Assembly: GCF_900128965.1 (NCBI RefSeq)
Contig: NZ_FQUL01000004.1
Span: 1 to 64,000 of the forward strand
DNA from: Ferrithrix thermotolerans DSM 19514
GTDB lineage: Bacteria > Actinomycetota > Acidimicrobiia > Acidimicrobiales > Acidimicrobiaceae
Direction of reading: 5' to 3'
DNA: 64,000 bases
Shown: one piece after another, positions 44,579-53,873 of the stretch
How positions within the stretch are numbered: the stretch's first letter is position 1
How the letters are laid out: each line of letters opens with the position of its first letter
Program-made: the position numbers and the translations under genes
The notes under the pieces: generated by a model
Seen by the model: the letters and a program-made list of their open reading frames with translations, nothing else
The model's database searches: none
Told to the model about the DNA's origin: nothing

Positions 44579-45313
44579 ATGTACGTCTTAGGTTTCGTGC
44601 TCGGTGCGGTTATGGGATCTACAGCTAGTGCGCTGGCCTATCGTCTACCACTTGAGATGGATCTCGTCTTTTCTAGGTCGATGTGTCCGCAATGTGGCTC
44701 TAAGATCGCTTTTTACGATAACGTTCCACTCCTGTCTTACCTTGTGCTACAGGGTAGATGTAGGAGATGCCACAAAAAGATCTCTACTCAGTACTTCTTG
44801 CTCGAACTCTTTAGTGCTTTGTTGTTCGCTTATCTTGTAGGACGATACGGACTAGGACTTAGACAATTCGGTCTTTACCTAGCCGCCTTTTTGGCGATCA
44901 CCGCTTCGATAATCGATCTTAAAGTCCATAAGATCCCCAACAAAATCACCTACAGCGGATTTAGTCTTCTAATGCTCCTAACTGCCGTGGAGGCTTTTGA
45001 GGTTCACTCCCTAAAGCCGTTAGTTGAAGGGGTCGAGTCCGTCGTGGTCTTTGGTGGATCGCTTGTTCTATTGGCGATCCTAAGCAGGGGCATGGGACTA
45101 GGAGATGCAAAACTAGTCGCAATGTTGGCGCTAGCTCTAGCTCCATTTGGTCTTATGGCCACACTATACGGCCTAGTTGTAGCGTTTCTGGCTGGTTCTA
45201 TAGTGGGGGTTATCCTAATGGCTTCGGGCAAGGCTACGAGGAAGAGCGCGATTCCCTTTGGACCCTTTATAACCTTGGGCTTCCTCCTTGTTCTTATAGT
45301 TGGCAAGCTCTAG
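44579..45313 (+). CDS. pilD: type IV prepilin peptidase
   Basis: 244 residues, an A24 aspartic peptidase in the membrane that removes prepilin leaders and may methylate the new Phe. The N-terminal cytoplasmic zinc site is CPQC...CRRC. Catalytic Asp occur in SIIDLKVHKIPN and GMGLGDAKLV. Seven or so helices. It starts 15 bases after the second prepilin gene. Complete. Confidence 0.93.
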   Translation: MYVLGFVLGAVMGSTASALAYRLPLEMDLVFSRSMCPQCGSKIAFYDNVPLLSYLVLQGRCRRCHKKISTQYFLLELFSALLFAYLVGRYGLGLRQFGLYLAAFLAITASIIDLKVHKIPNKITYSGFSLLMLLTAVEAFEVHSLKPLVEGVESVVVFGGSLVLLAILSRGMGLGDAKLVAMLALALAPFGLMATLYGLVVAFLAGSIVGVILMASGKATRKSAIPFGPFITLGFLLVLIVGKL

Positions 45314-45437
45314 GTCTCAACCTCTATGGCGGTAAGTGACAAACAAAAGGCTCAAGGTTTTGCTGTCTATGTCGACCAATCTATTGTGAAGCGTTTTCGA
45401 CTCTCGTCTTGGTTGACCGGCTCGTGTGAGGTGTAAA

Positions 45438-47198
45438 TTGGCGGAGAGGATTCTCGGCATCGATATCGGTAGCTTTGCCGTCAAGTTTGTTGAGGTTGAG
45501 TTCAAGGGGAGTCCTCCTAAACTCATGAAGCTTGGACAAAAGACCTTGCCTCGCGGAACCGTTGTATCTGGAGAGGTAGTAGACATCGAGGCCGTAGCTT
45601 CTACCCTCAAAGCTCTGCTGGCCTCGGCCGATGTGCGAACCAAGCGTTGTGTCGTTGGTCTGGGGGGTTCTAGGGTAGTTGTTCGGTCGCTTCTAAACCC
45701 CGAGATGACGGACGCCGAGCTAAGAGACGCTATCGCCTTTCAAGTAATTGAGTCATTGCCGATCCCTGCTTCAGAGCTTGTAAGCGACTTCGAAAGACTT
45801 GGAACGGTCTCTGTCGACGGTAACAGCTTCGTACGAGTCTTGCTCGCTGGGGCACATGAGAGCGTTGTGAGAGCTTCGCTTGAGGCTGTGAGACGTGCGG
45901 GGCTACACGTGGTTGGAGTCGATGTAAATGCACTCTGCAGTGCTAGGGCACTAAAGCGTATTACGGATGATATGTCAAAGGAGCCGTCAGTGGAGTCATC
46001 TCCGACGGTAGACGCCTCATCCTTTGCGATAATCGAGGTTGGTTCCGACGTAACCGACATAGTTCTGTCTTCATCAAACGAGGTGCGCTTTGTGCGTACC
46101 TTGCAGGTGGGTGGCGGTGAGATCACCAGACGCATTCAGGAGGTCGCCAGTTGCGACGAGGCCACAGCTGAATGGTACAAAAGAGGTGGACACCTTGAGG
46201 AGAAACAGATAGACGCCTCCTTGAGAGATGGAGTGTCGAGGGTAATCGATGAGGAGGTGACCCGCCTCACTCAAGAGGTTGCTAACTCGCTTGAGTATTA
46301 TCTGCTTCAGTCCGACGACCTCAACATTGAAAAGGTATTCCTCGGTGGTGGGGGAGGGCTTATAAAGGGCCTGGATGAACAGCTTCGAAACAGGCTCTCC
46401 GTAGAGGTCGAGTTGGTTCCAGCATCGCCGTACTTCGATATGATATGTGACGCCTCGGTCTCGGAGTCTGACAGGAAGCTCTTAAGCCTCTCTGGTCTTA
46501 CTGCGCTTGGATTAGCGCTCTGGAAGGCTGGAGATCAAAAAGAAAAGCGGATAAACCTAATTCCAAAGAAAACGGTGTATCGGGAGTCTATCAAAAGAGA
46601 GGTGTCGGTATTTGCGCTTGTGTTTGCGGTGTTAGCCGGGGGACTGGGCCTTCTATCTCTCCGACAGACTCAGGCGTTGTCGGCCAATAACGCCGAGATA
46701 GATGGGCTTAATGCGCAAAGCGCTAATTTGCAAGCAAAGATTGGAGGATATCGAGAGGTCGCAAAGCTCTCTTCCATCGTGCAAGGTCTCAAATCACAGG
46801 TCGGTACCGACCTAGAGGGATCGATATCGTGGGCAACGGTGATATCGCAGATAGCGTCGGTAACACCTTCTGACTCTTGGTGGACGCAACTACAGACGTC
46901 ACAGGCGGCGATCGGAGCTCCAGCCTCCCTCACGTTTTCCCTGACAGGGTGTTCTCAGCAGTCTCCAAAGAACTGGCTCCTTGCGCTCTCGGATCTAAGT
47001 TTTGTTCAAAATGAGTGGGTGTCCTCGTCAAATCTTGCTCCGGCGTTCGCCTCAGGGCAGGCATGCCCCGGTTATAGCGGCGGATCTGGGCAAGGGCTAG
47101 AGAACGGCGTTACCACTTTTTCCTCTACAGCTACGTTGCCCCAAGGCTTCAGCTCTAATCGTGCGTCGGTGTATCTATCAACGGTGGTGAACGGATGA
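45438..47198 (+). CDS. pilM: fused PilM-PilN type IV pilus assembly protein
   Basis: 586 residues combining two normally separate proteins. Residues 1 to about 365 are PilM, an actin-like cytoplasmic ATPase fold (RILGIDIGSFAVKFVEVE, then QVGGGEITRRIQEV and FLGGGGGLIKGLDEQL). After a short junction, the PilN part begins with RINLIPKK, the cytoplasmic motif PilN uses to bind PilM. It continues with one transmembrane helix (FALVFAVLAGGLGLLSL), a coiled coil and a periplasmic-type domain. Start TTG 45438 has GAGGTG 4 bases upstream; a GTG at 45426 is in frame. The stop overlaps pilO. Confidence 0.9.
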   Translation: MAERILGIDIGSFAVKFVEVEFKGSPPKLMKLGQKTLPRGTVVSGEVVDIEAVASTLKALLASADVRTKRCVVGLGGSRVVVRSLLNPEMTDAELRDAIAFQVIESLPIPASELVSDFERLGTVSVDGNSFVRVLLAGAHESVVRASLEAVRRAGLHVVGVDVNALCSARALKRITDDMSKEPSVESSPTVDASSFAIIEVGSDVTDIVLSSSNEVRFVRTLQVGGGEITRRIQEVASCDEATAEWYKRGGHLEEKQIDASLRDGVSRVIDEEVTRLTQEVANSLEYYLLQSDDLNIEKVFLGGGGGLIKGLDEQLRNRLSVEVELVPASPYFDMICDASVSESDRKLLSLSGLTALGLALWKAGDQKEKRINLIPKKTVYRESIKREVSVFALVFAVLAGGLGLLSLRQTQALSANNAEIDGLNAQSANLQAKIGGYREVAKLSSIVQGLKSQVGTDLEGSISWATVISQIASVTPSDSWWTQLQTSQAAIGAPASLTFSLTGCSQQSPKNWLLALSDLSFVQNEWVSSSNLAPAFASGQACPGYSGGSGQGLENGVTTFSSTATLPQGFSSNRASVYLSTVVNG

Positions 47199-47800
47199 AT
47201 AATGCGAAGGTTAGGTATATAGCTGGAGCGGTGATCCTAGTGCTTGTAGTGGCAGGCTGGTACTTCTTTTACTACTCTTCGCTCTCCACTAAGGTCTCAG
47301 CAAGTGCGCAGGTTATTACCACAGATCAGCAAAACCTTGCGCTACTGCAAAGTAAGCTCGAAGGGCTGGTAAGGGAGGACAAGAACTTACCAACACTCAA
47401 ACGGGAGGCATCGGCGTTGCAGAGAGCCCTGCCTTCTTCTCCGCAGCTTCCGCAGCTATTCAATGACTTCAACCAAGCTGCAGCGTCCTCAGGGCTTCCG
47501 CTAATCAACATAACTCCTACGCCACCTTCCTCAACTCCCCAGGCGGCTGGTACGACGTCTGGTTCTCCATCTAAGGCCACCGCTCCATCTATCTTCTTCT
47601 CCATCCAAACCGAGGGCGGTTACTACCAGGTCGAGAGTTTTTTGAAAGATCTGGATACTCTAAGCAGGCTGGTGAACGTTGAGTCTGTCTCAATTTCTGC
47701 TGCAGGCCAGCATGTCCCTGGATATCCGAGCTCAGAGGGTGAGATTCTGAGTGTAACGATAAAGGGGCAGGCCTTTGAGTCGCAGGGAACTTTACAGTAA
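47195..47800 (+). CDS. pilO: PilO-like pilus assembly protein
   Basis: 201 residues. A single N-terminal membrane helix (YIAGAVILVLVVAGWYFFYY) is followed by a coiled coil (about 30-85, QQNLALLQSKLEGLVRED) and a ferredoxin-like domain with ASSGLPLINITPTPP and YYQVESFLKDLDTLSRLVNV. This matches PilO, the partner of PilN in the inner-membrane alignment complex. ATG overlaps the PilM-PilN stop. Confidence 0.86.
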   Translation: MNNAKVRYIAGAVILVLVVAGWYFFYYSSLSTKVSASAQVITTDQQNLALLQSKLEGLVREDKNLPTLKREASALQRALPSSPQLPQLFNDFNQAAASSGLPLINITPTPPSSTPQAAGTTSGSPSKATAPSIFFSIQTEGGYYQVESFLKDLDTLSRLVNVESVSISAAGQHVPGYPSSEGEILSVTIKGQAFESQGTLQ

Positions 47801-47815
47801 AGAGAGGTTATCGAG

Positions 47816-48214
47816 ATGTCTATCACGGAGAGCGAAGTAAAAGAGCGTGACGATCAAGTAGGCGGAGGGGAGGAGACCTCTAGCCCACCTAAGAAAAAGG
47901 GCTATGCACCAGAGCGTAGTGCCCGAACTGTTGTGGTGGTGCTTACGGTCCTGGCCATCTCGGTTGCAACATCTCTATTTATCTACAAAGGTGGCTTGAC
48001 CTCACAAGCGCCTGTCAAGATTCCGCAGTCTCTGCCAACCTTTCCAAAGACATCGGGGCACAGAGTTATTGACGCCAACTCTGGAGTCTCTGTCTCAAAT
48101 CGGTCGAGTGGTTCAGTCAACCGCTCTTCACGGACCACTACGCCCACGGTGCAAAAGAACCCCTTTACTCCGTTGGTAAACACCTCTTCTTCGCCGTCTG
48201 CTCCACAAGGGTAG
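47816..48214 (+). CDS. small membrane protein of the pilus operon, PilP-like
   Basis: 132 residues. The N-terminal 37 residues are charged and cytoplasmic, then one helix (TVVVVLTVLAISVATSLFIY), then a Ser/Thr/Pro-rich extracytoplasmic tail that ends with QKNPFTPLV. An NPFxPL motif is typical of PilP and GspC, which connect the alignment complex to other parts. It starts 15 bases after pilO. In a monoderm cell a secretin partner is not expected, so a shortened PilP-type role is inference. Confidence 0.65.
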   Translation: MSITESEVKERDDQVGGGEETSSPPKKKGYAPERSARTVVVVLTVLAISVATSLFIYKGGLTSQAPVKIPQSLPTFPKTSGHRVIDANSGVSVSNRSSGSVNRSSRTTTPTVQKNPFTPLVNTSSSPSAPQG

Positions 48215-49381
48215 ATACGCCTTGCGGCGAAGCAATATCTCGCAACTGAGGTTGTAACCTCTGGCTTCAGATTGCCGCTTGTCTGCGGCGGCATATTTAT
48301 AAGGGTAGTTCTGAGATCCCTTGCTTGATGGATCCTGCGACAGGGCTAGATAGACCGACTGAGGGAACACATCCTACCGACTTGGTCTCAATCTCCTTGG
48401 AGGTTGCACGAACCTCCAATGGAACGTTTGCGTATCCCAACCGCCTTGGGAACGAGAGTCAAGTAAAGATCAATTGAGCAAACTGAAAGATCGATAACCG
48501 CTAAATTGCATCATTTCTAAAGGGGGTCTGGATCCATCGGGGATCGAGAATGCACTTTTTTCTGCGATGAGAGTGTGTCTACTAGAGCCTATTTAGATAC
48601 GGTCATTGAGTAAAACAACAACGACAAACCTAGGACCGATGACTCTCTAAAAGGGGTAACGGTCCATCTGCCTATCGATGCGGGCTGATGTCTTTGCGGA
48701 CCTTCAGTGCCTACTAGTTGGTACCTCCCCAAACTCTGCAGTCCTTAGACTCTTAGGCAGTGTCCTTTGACTCCAAAATTAGCCTTCCGGGCTTATTTGT
48801 CATGATCTAAGGCTCATCTCTTCGCAGTCTGCGTGATCTGCGTATGAATCCATATGAACCTTGTAGTAGGTCGCACCCTCGACCAAGTCATTGATGCTTT
48901 CTATTGCAGATACGTTGCGCAATGAATGGATCAAGGTGTAATTGCAAAGATTTACGTTCGTTTAGACCTTATTGACCATGGCATCGACCCTTAGATGCAT
49001 GGACCTTCTCATAGCAGTCGAACTCTGCAGCTTCTACAAGGACTAGTTGAATTTGTAACTACTGAACTTCTTAGGGAGCTTCAGCTTATTAGATGCTGTG
49101 TGTTTTGTCTGAGGTGTGCTCGGCTTTGGCCCCAGACTATGTCGTAAACGACTCGTCTAACTGTTTCCAGTTTCTTTCAGAGCGCCTCTTGCCTCTTGGC
49201 TATGGGGAACTGTTTTGGAGTTTGCAGTGCTGATTATCTATCGGATCGCATACCCAGGGTGGGAGTATCCTCTCTCCTGAGTTACGCAGCAATGGGTGTG
49301 CAGATACTGCAGGAACATGTGAGTTTAGTTCCTCAAGTCAATTCGAGTAATAGTAAGTTCTAGGTGGCTATCCTGTTTTCA
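48215..49381. other. 1.17-kb gene-poor region between pilus and aro genes
   Basis: No open frame above 60 codons lies wholly inside most of this stretch. Two adjacent hairpins stand near its start: TTGGAGGTT/AACCTCCAA (48397-48419, perfect 9 bp, 5-nt loop) and TCCCAA/TTGGGA (48435-48451). A 49-codon ATG frame (48328-48477) spans them and reads ...TDLVSISLEVARTSNGTF, which faintly recalls minor pilin C-termini. No tRNA, IS or known RNA is recognised. The rest may be decayed coding sequence. Confidence 0.4.
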
Positions 49382-50566
49382 ATGTTGAGGTTTTTGACTG
49401 CAGGCGAATCTCATGGCAAGGGACTCGTAGTAACGGTTGAGGGAGTCCCCTCTGGACTCAGTGTAACTAAGAAAGATATTCAAAATGAACTCGCACGTAG
49501 ACGCCTAGGTTACGGTCGCGGACCGAGAATGCGCTTTGAGGCTGACGAGGTTGAGCTACTAACAGGGATCAGACACGGTCGCTCTCTTGGGTCGCCGATA
49601 GCGATCGTAATATACAACTCGGAGTGGGAGCGAAAGTGGACGGAGGAGATGTCTCCTGAACCTGGAATCCCTTCTAAGGTGCTAACGAAGCCTAGACCTG
49701 GGCATGCCGACCTTTCAGGTATGTTGAAGTACGGCTTCGCCGATGCCCGAGACGTTTTAGAGAGAGCCTCAGCGCGTGAGACAGCAGCAAGAGTTGCAGC
49801 AGGATCGATCTTCAAACTCATGCTTAGGGAGCTAGGAGTAGAGATTCTAAGCCACGTAACCCAGATCGGATCTGTGGAAGCTGTGCTTTCAGAGCTTCCA
49901 ACTCCGGCAGATCTTGAGCTGATCGACTCCTCTGAGGTTAGATGTTTCAAAAAAGATGTCGAGCAAGACATGGTGGCAGAGATAAAGGCGGCTGCTAAAG
50001 TTGGAGACTCTCTTGGAGGTGCAGCTCAGGTTCTTGCATATGGAGTCCCAGTCGGCCTCGGCAGTCACGTTCATTGGGATCGCAAACTTGATGGTCTTAT
50101 AGCGCAGGCCCTCATGTCGATACAGGCGGTCAAGGCAGTATCAATCGGGGATGGAGTCGAGGTGTCCTACAAGCGTGGGTCTGAGGCGCACGACGCAATC
50201 TTCTGGGACCCGGTTTCTGAGTCTTATACGAGGGATACACACCGAGCTGGAGGCATCGAGGGCGGTATCTCCAGTGGAGACCTTATTACTGCGACCGCAT
50301 GGATGAAGCCGCTTGCAACGCTGAATCGACCGTCGATCGAGACGGTAGATGTAGTCTCTAAGGAACAGTCTTTCTCCTTTAAAGAACGAACCGATGTAAC
50401 TGCAGTGCCGGCGATGGGTGTGGTTGCGGAACATATGATGGCCTATGTACTTGCTCAGGAAGCGACGCGGAAGTTCGGTGGAGACTCTATGGCTGAGATG
50501 AAAAGAAACCTGACATCTTTTATCAATAACTTAGGCTCGGCTGACTCTCGAGTCGGAGAAGGGTAG
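49382..50566 (+). CDS. aroC: chorismate synthase
   Basis: 394 residues. It makes chorismate from EPSP using reduced FMN, the last shikimate-pathway step. Motifs: MLRFLTAGESHGKGLVVTVE, RRRLGYGRGPRM, GHADLSGMLKYGFADARDV, ERASARETAARVAAGSI and EGGISSGDLI. I start at ATG 49382, which matches the family N-terminus; the in-frame GTG 49364 has no better ribosome site. First gene of aroC-aroK-aroB-aroQ. Confidence 0.95.
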   Translation: MLRFLTAGESHGKGLVVTVEGVPSGLSVTKKDIQNELARRRLGYGRGPRMRFEADEVELLTGIRHGRSLGSPIAIVIYNSEWERKWTEEMSPEPGIPSKVLTKPRPGHADLSGMLKYGFADARDVLERASARETAARVAAGSIFKLMLRELGVEILSHVTQIGSVEAVLSELPTPADLELIDSSEVRCFKKDVEQDMVAEIKAAAKVGDSLGGAAQVLAYGVPVGLGSHVHWDRKLDGLIAQALMSIQAVKAVSIGDGVEVSYKRGSEAHDAIFWDPVSESYTRDTHRAGGIEGGISSGDLITATAWMKPLATLNRPSIETVDVVSKEQSFSFKERTDVTAVPAMGVVAEHMMAYVLAQEATRKFGGDSMAEMKRNLTSFINNLGSADSRVGEG

Positions 50567-50567
50567 T

Positions 50568-51128
50568 TTGGCGACACTGCGCCCGAGTCTGATCGCACTC
50601 AGTGGAATGATGGGAGCCGGCAAGTCCAAGGTTGCTGCAGAACTTGCCACCCTTTTATCTTGGGAGTCTAAAGATCTGGACTCTATCGTAGAGGACATTT
50701 TGGGTGAGACGATAGCCTCGTATATAAGCGTGCATGGGGAGCAAGCGTTTCGTTTCTGCGAATCGAAGGCTCTGGCTCAGGTGCTGCAACTACCTAGGCC
50801 GCTAGTACTAGCCCTAGGCGGCGGAACCCTTATGTCTTTGGAAAACCAACGGATGTTGAAAGATGCCGGAGCGTTTATAGTCTGGCTCGATGTTCCGCTT
50901 GAGATAATTTACAGGAGACTGAGTGCGCCGGAGGAGATCTCAAAGCGCCCACTGCTAAACGTAAAAGATCTCTACCTAGCGCTATCTGATCGGGAGCGAA
51001 AGAGGCGTCCAGGGTACGAAAGTACCTGCGACCTTAGGATACACACACACTCCATGTCGGCATCGGAGGTAGCCCGAGAGATTGAGAGAAAGATCGGGTT
51101 CTCTTTGGAGAGTGAGGAAGTTGAGTGA
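50568..51128 (+). CDS. aroK: shikimate kinase
   Basis: 186 residues. P-loop GMMGAGKSKVA; shikimate-binding Asp in WESKDLDSIVED (usual form DxDxxIE); Arg in FRFCESKAL; the ALGGGTLM loop; and the lid SKRPLLN. It phosphorylates shikimate at O3. TTG start at 50568, one base after the aroC stop; GGAGAAGGG lies just before. The stop overlaps aroB. Confidence 0.93.
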   Translation: MATLRPSLIALSGMMGAGKSKVAAELATLLSWESKDLDSIVEDILGETIASYISVHGEQAFRFCESKALAQVLQLPRPLVLALGGGTLMSLENQRMLKDAGAFIVWLDVPLEIIYRRLSAPEEISKRPLLNVKDLYLALSDRERKRRPGYESTCDLRIHTHSMSASEVAREIERKIGFSLESEEVE

Positions 51129-52150
51129 AAAGCATTACTAAGACGGTACGAGTGTCACTAGGGGATCGGAGCTACCCGATATTTGTGGGCAACGGCGTCC
51201 TAGACGATGTCGACCGATTCATAACCGCGCGCTACGACAAGGTAGCAATCGTTACCCAAAGGGAGATTCCGTGGCAACTGAAGCTGTCGGTAGAACATGA
51301 AGTCTTCATCGTGCCAAATGGAGAAAGCGCCAAAAGTCTATCGACGGTCGAGGCTTTATGTTCTCAGCTCGCGCGTTTTGGTTTAAAGAGGAACCATCTT
51401 GTGATTGCTATGGGCGGTGGAGTGGTAAGTGATCTGGGGGGATTCGTAGCTGCGACCTATTATCGTGGCACCGACTATATAAATGTTTCAACGACGCTGC
51501 TAGCGATGGTGGACGCGTCTATTGGAGGCAAAACGGCAGTTAATCTGCGAGAAGGTAAAAACCTTGTGGGAGCGTTCTGGCAACCCAAGGGAGTCTTTTG
51601 TGACTTGGATACTCTTGAGACTTTGCCGGATCGTGAGTACAGATCCGGGCTGGGCGAGATGGCAAAGTACTCCTTTATCACTGACGAGGACTTGGTTGGC
51701 CTTTCGCTGTTAGAACAGGTTTCAAGGTGCGCCGAAATCAAGGCGGAAGTGGTTGCCGAAGACGAAAGGGAAGGTGGACGGCGAGCTCTACTGAACTACG
51801 GCCATACACTAGGCCACGCTATCGAAGCGCAGAGCTTTCATCGACCAAAGGACGAACGTCTAAGTCATGGAGAGGCAGTTGCGATCGGAGTAGAGTTTGC
51901 AGCGAGACTAGCTTACGTCGCTGGTCGGATAGGTGAATCGTCGCTCGAGCGTCATCGAGCTGTTTTGGACTCTTATGGACTTTCGTACAAAATGCCCGAG
52001 TGGATAGATATAGATAAAGCTTTGGAGTTTATGGCTCGTGACAAGAAGTCGCAAGGTTCGCTTACCTTTGTTTTAGACGGTCCCAATGGACTAGAGGTTG
52101 TGAGAGACGTCCCTGAGTCGTTGGTCTGGGAGGTTCTAAGTGAACGATAA
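51125..52150 (+). CDS. aroB: 3-dehydroquinate synthase
   Basis: 341 residues. An NAD- and metal-dependent cyclisation of DAHP. Seen: AMGGGVVSDLGGFVAATYYR for NAD, TTLLAMVDASIGGKTAVNL, SGLGEMAKY, and metal ligands in LLNYGHTLGHAIE and SHGEAVAIG. GTG start overlaps aroK (GTGA). It also overlaps aroQ by 11 bases, so the four genes are one translationally coupled operon. Confidence 0.95.
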   Translation: MKSITKTVRVSLGDRSYPIFVGNGVLDDVDRFITARYDKVAIVTQREIPWQLKLSVEHEVFIVPNGESAKSLSTVEALCSQLARFGLKRNHLVIAMGGGVVSDLGGFVAATYYRGTDYINVSTTLLAMVDASIGGKTAVNLREGKNLVGAFWQPKGVFCDLDTLETLPDREYRSGLGEMAKYSFITDEDLVGLSLLEQVSRCAEIKAEVVAEDEREGGRRALLNYGHTLGHAIEAQSFHRPKDERLSHGEAVAIGVEFAARLAYVAGRIGESSLERHRAVLDSYGLSYKMPEWIDIDKALEFMARDKKSQGSLTFVLDGPNGLEVVRDVPESLVWEVLSER

Positions 52151-52589
52151 CTCAATCCTCTTGGCGCATGGTCCTAACCTCAATACCTTGGGGACGCGTG
52201 AGCCGAAGATCTACGGCTCTACGTCTTTGGGAGAGATTGAGACGGCGGTAAGGGTTCTAGGCGCAGAGTTGGGGCTTCAGGTTGACACTTTGCAGTCGAA
52301 CTCAGAGTCCGTGTTGGTGCAAGAGGTGCAACGAGCCAAAGGTCGTTATGACGCCATAATACTGAACGCCGGTGCGCTGACACACTACTCCTTTGCCTTG
52401 GGTGACGCGCTGGCATACTATGGGGGGCTCGTTGTTGAGGTCCATATGACCAACGTGTATGCGAGGGAGAACTGGAGGCATCTCTCAGTTGTGGCACCCC
52501 ACGCTAAAGGTAGCATCGTTGGATTCGGTGCAGTAGGTTATGAACTAGCTGTGCGGGCGGTCAAGCAGTTTCTGTCGAACAGCCTCTAG
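52140..52589 (+). CDS. aroQ: type II 3-dehydroquinate dehydratase
   Basis: 149 residues. It dehydrates 3-dehydroquinate to dehydroshikimate. Signature: HGPNLNTLGTREPKIYG with the active-site Tyr, SNSESVLVQEVQRA (Ser in place of the usual His in SNHEG), LNAGALTHYSFAL and EVHMTNVYARENWR with the catalytic His. GTG start inside the end of aroB. Complete. Confidence 0.94.
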   Translation: MNDNSILLAHGPNLNTLGTREPKIYGSTSLGEIETAVRVLGAELGLQVDTLQSNSESVLVQEVQRAKGRYDAIILNAGALTHYSFALGDALAYYGGLVVEVHMTNVYARENWRHLSVVAPHAKGSIVGFGAVGYELAVRAVKQFLSNSL

Positions 52590-52628
52590 GCTGTGTGTCA
52601 AGTTCATTTTTAAAGCTTTAGTTGGAAG

Positions 52629-53294
52629 TTGGTAAGTCAAAAAGTGAAAACGTACAGATCTGACGAGCAGCGGCGAGATCCTGCTCAGGTCGCAGAGGAG
52701 AGACGCAAAAAGTTGCGACGGAACTGGGGCTTTATCGTTCTGGCCATACTTTTAGTTGCGATCATTCTCAGCAATCTGCCCCAGGCATCGACAACTTCGT
52801 CGAAGCAAGCCGATATGAAGACAATGATGAGCCAGGTTCACTTTGACCTTTTGGGCTGTAATCAGGCGGTGCTGGATGCATTCGATGCGTTGCAAGCGGT
52901 GCAAAACCACACTGCAACCAACCTAAAGACAGCGGACACGATCCTCTCTCAGGACCTTGCACAGTGCACCATCGTCAACTCAGACTTGAACAACCTGGCA
53001 GACTACGTTCCAACAGGAGATCTGATCCGCCTCGATGTACAGCCAGCCCTGAACGACTACTACAACTGGGCCTTTCCGAATGCCTCTGCAGTGATATCGT
53101 ACATAACCGATCTAACCAAAAGTCCCCATAATCCTTTGTATGTATCCAAGATTAAAAGCAGGTTTCAGATCATGGCGTACGACCTCAAGGCTGCAAACTC
53201 TGTGATCGCGACAGCCTGTAACGAGATCCATATGGCTCCTATATCGATATCACTGTTCTCCTTGAAAGATGTTCCCAATGGACTTTTGAACTGA
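52629..53294 (+). CDS. hypothetical single-pass membrane protein
   Basis: 221 residues, not recognised. A basic N-terminus (EERRKKLRRNW) precedes one helix (GFIVLAILLVAIILSNLP, about residues 33-50). The remaining 170 residues are extracytoplasmic and mostly helical, with three Cys (GCNQAV, AQCTIV, ATACNEI) and several Asn/Asp-rich turns. TTG start at 52629 is tentative, with GGAAG directly before it. It follows aroQ by 39 bases and may be transcribed with the aro operon. Confidence 0.65.
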   Translation: MVSQKVKTYRSDEQRRDPAQVAEERRKKLRRNWGFIVLAILLVAIILSNLPQASTTSSKQADMKTMMSQVHFDLLGCNQAVLDAFDALQAVQNHTATNLKTADTILSQDLAQCTIVNSDLNNLADYVPTGDLIRLDVQPALNDYYNWAFPNASAVISYITDLTKSPHNPLYVSKIKSRFQIMAYDLKAANSVIATACNEIHMAPISISLFSLKDVPNGLLN

Positions 53295-53322
53295 AATGTT
53301 TGTCGGCATCGAATGGCTCCGT

Positions 53323-53385
53323 TCTGATTTGCGCATAAGAATCAGAGCATCCGCATCAGAGAACAACGTCGTCATCAGAGAACAA
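53323..53385. repeat. inverted repeat and short direct repeats between convergent genes
   Basis: TCTGATT (53323-53329) and AATCAGA (53340-53346) form a 7-bp stem; CATCAGAGAACAA then occurs twice (53354-53366, 53373-53385), 19 bases apart. It lies between the convergent membrane protein and nusB. No T run follows, so a terminator role is uncertain. Confidence 0.5.
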
Positions 53386-53453
53386 TGAGAAGCGAGTGTT
53401 CTAAGTTCAGACCCCCGGTATCTGTCTCCCTCGACGTACTTCTGTAAGTGCCC

Positions 53454-53864
53454 TCAACCGGCCTCTTTGGCGTGAAGGGTACGCTGTACCTCAGCTAAGA
53501 CTCCATTTACAAATCGTCCAGAGTCAGAGGTGGAGAACGTCTTTGCGAGCTCTACCGCTTCGGATATCGCCACGGGGGCTGTAACATCTGAGGCGTATAT
53601 CAGTTCGTAAACAGCCAAGCGTAAAATATTCCTATCGAGGCTTGGCATTCGAGCTAGCTCCCAGTTGTTAAGGTGCTGGCTACAGGTTCTGTCGATAAGC
53701 TCTTGATGTTCAGCTACACCGAGAACTCTGTCGGTGACGAACTCCGACTCAGGTAGTGTTGACCTGCCTAGAACCTCACGTATCGGGATATCCAGTATCT
53801 CAGCCTGGTAGAGAAGCGTTAGAACCCGTTCTCTTTCGGATCTCCGTACATCAACGCCGTTCAT
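53454..53864 (-). CDS. nusB: transcription antitermination factor NusB
   Basis: 136 residues, all helical. The NusB pattern is present: RRSERERVLTLLYQAEI, RMPSLDRNILRLAVYELIY and APVAISEAVELAKTFST, ending SGRFVNGVL. It binds BoxA RNA with NusE in rRNA antitermination. It lies 9 bases after efp on the same strand, the usual efp-nusB order. Confidence 0.93.
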   Translation of the reverse strand: MNGVDVRRSERERVLTLLYQAEILDIPIREVLGRSTLPESEFVTDRVLGVAEHQELIDRTCSQHLNNWELARMPSLDRNILRLAVYELIYASDVTAPVAISEAVELAKTFSTSDSGRFVNGVLAEVQRTLHAKEAG

Positions 53865-53873
53865 GATCGCTGA

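Noticed and set aside
48541-49320. Search for a CRISPR array, tRNA or second IS remnant in the gene-poor region
   Set aside because: No regularly spaced repeats, no T-arm-like GTTCGAATC sequence and no transposase-like fragments were found by reading either strand.
53323-53346. CTGATTTGCGCATA...ATCAGAG resembling CTGATTGCGCATA...ATCAGAG at 55276-55299, considered as a second IS fragment
   Set aside because: The similarity covers only about 23 bases and does not continue on either side; the first copy is explained as part of a small palindrome between convergent genes.
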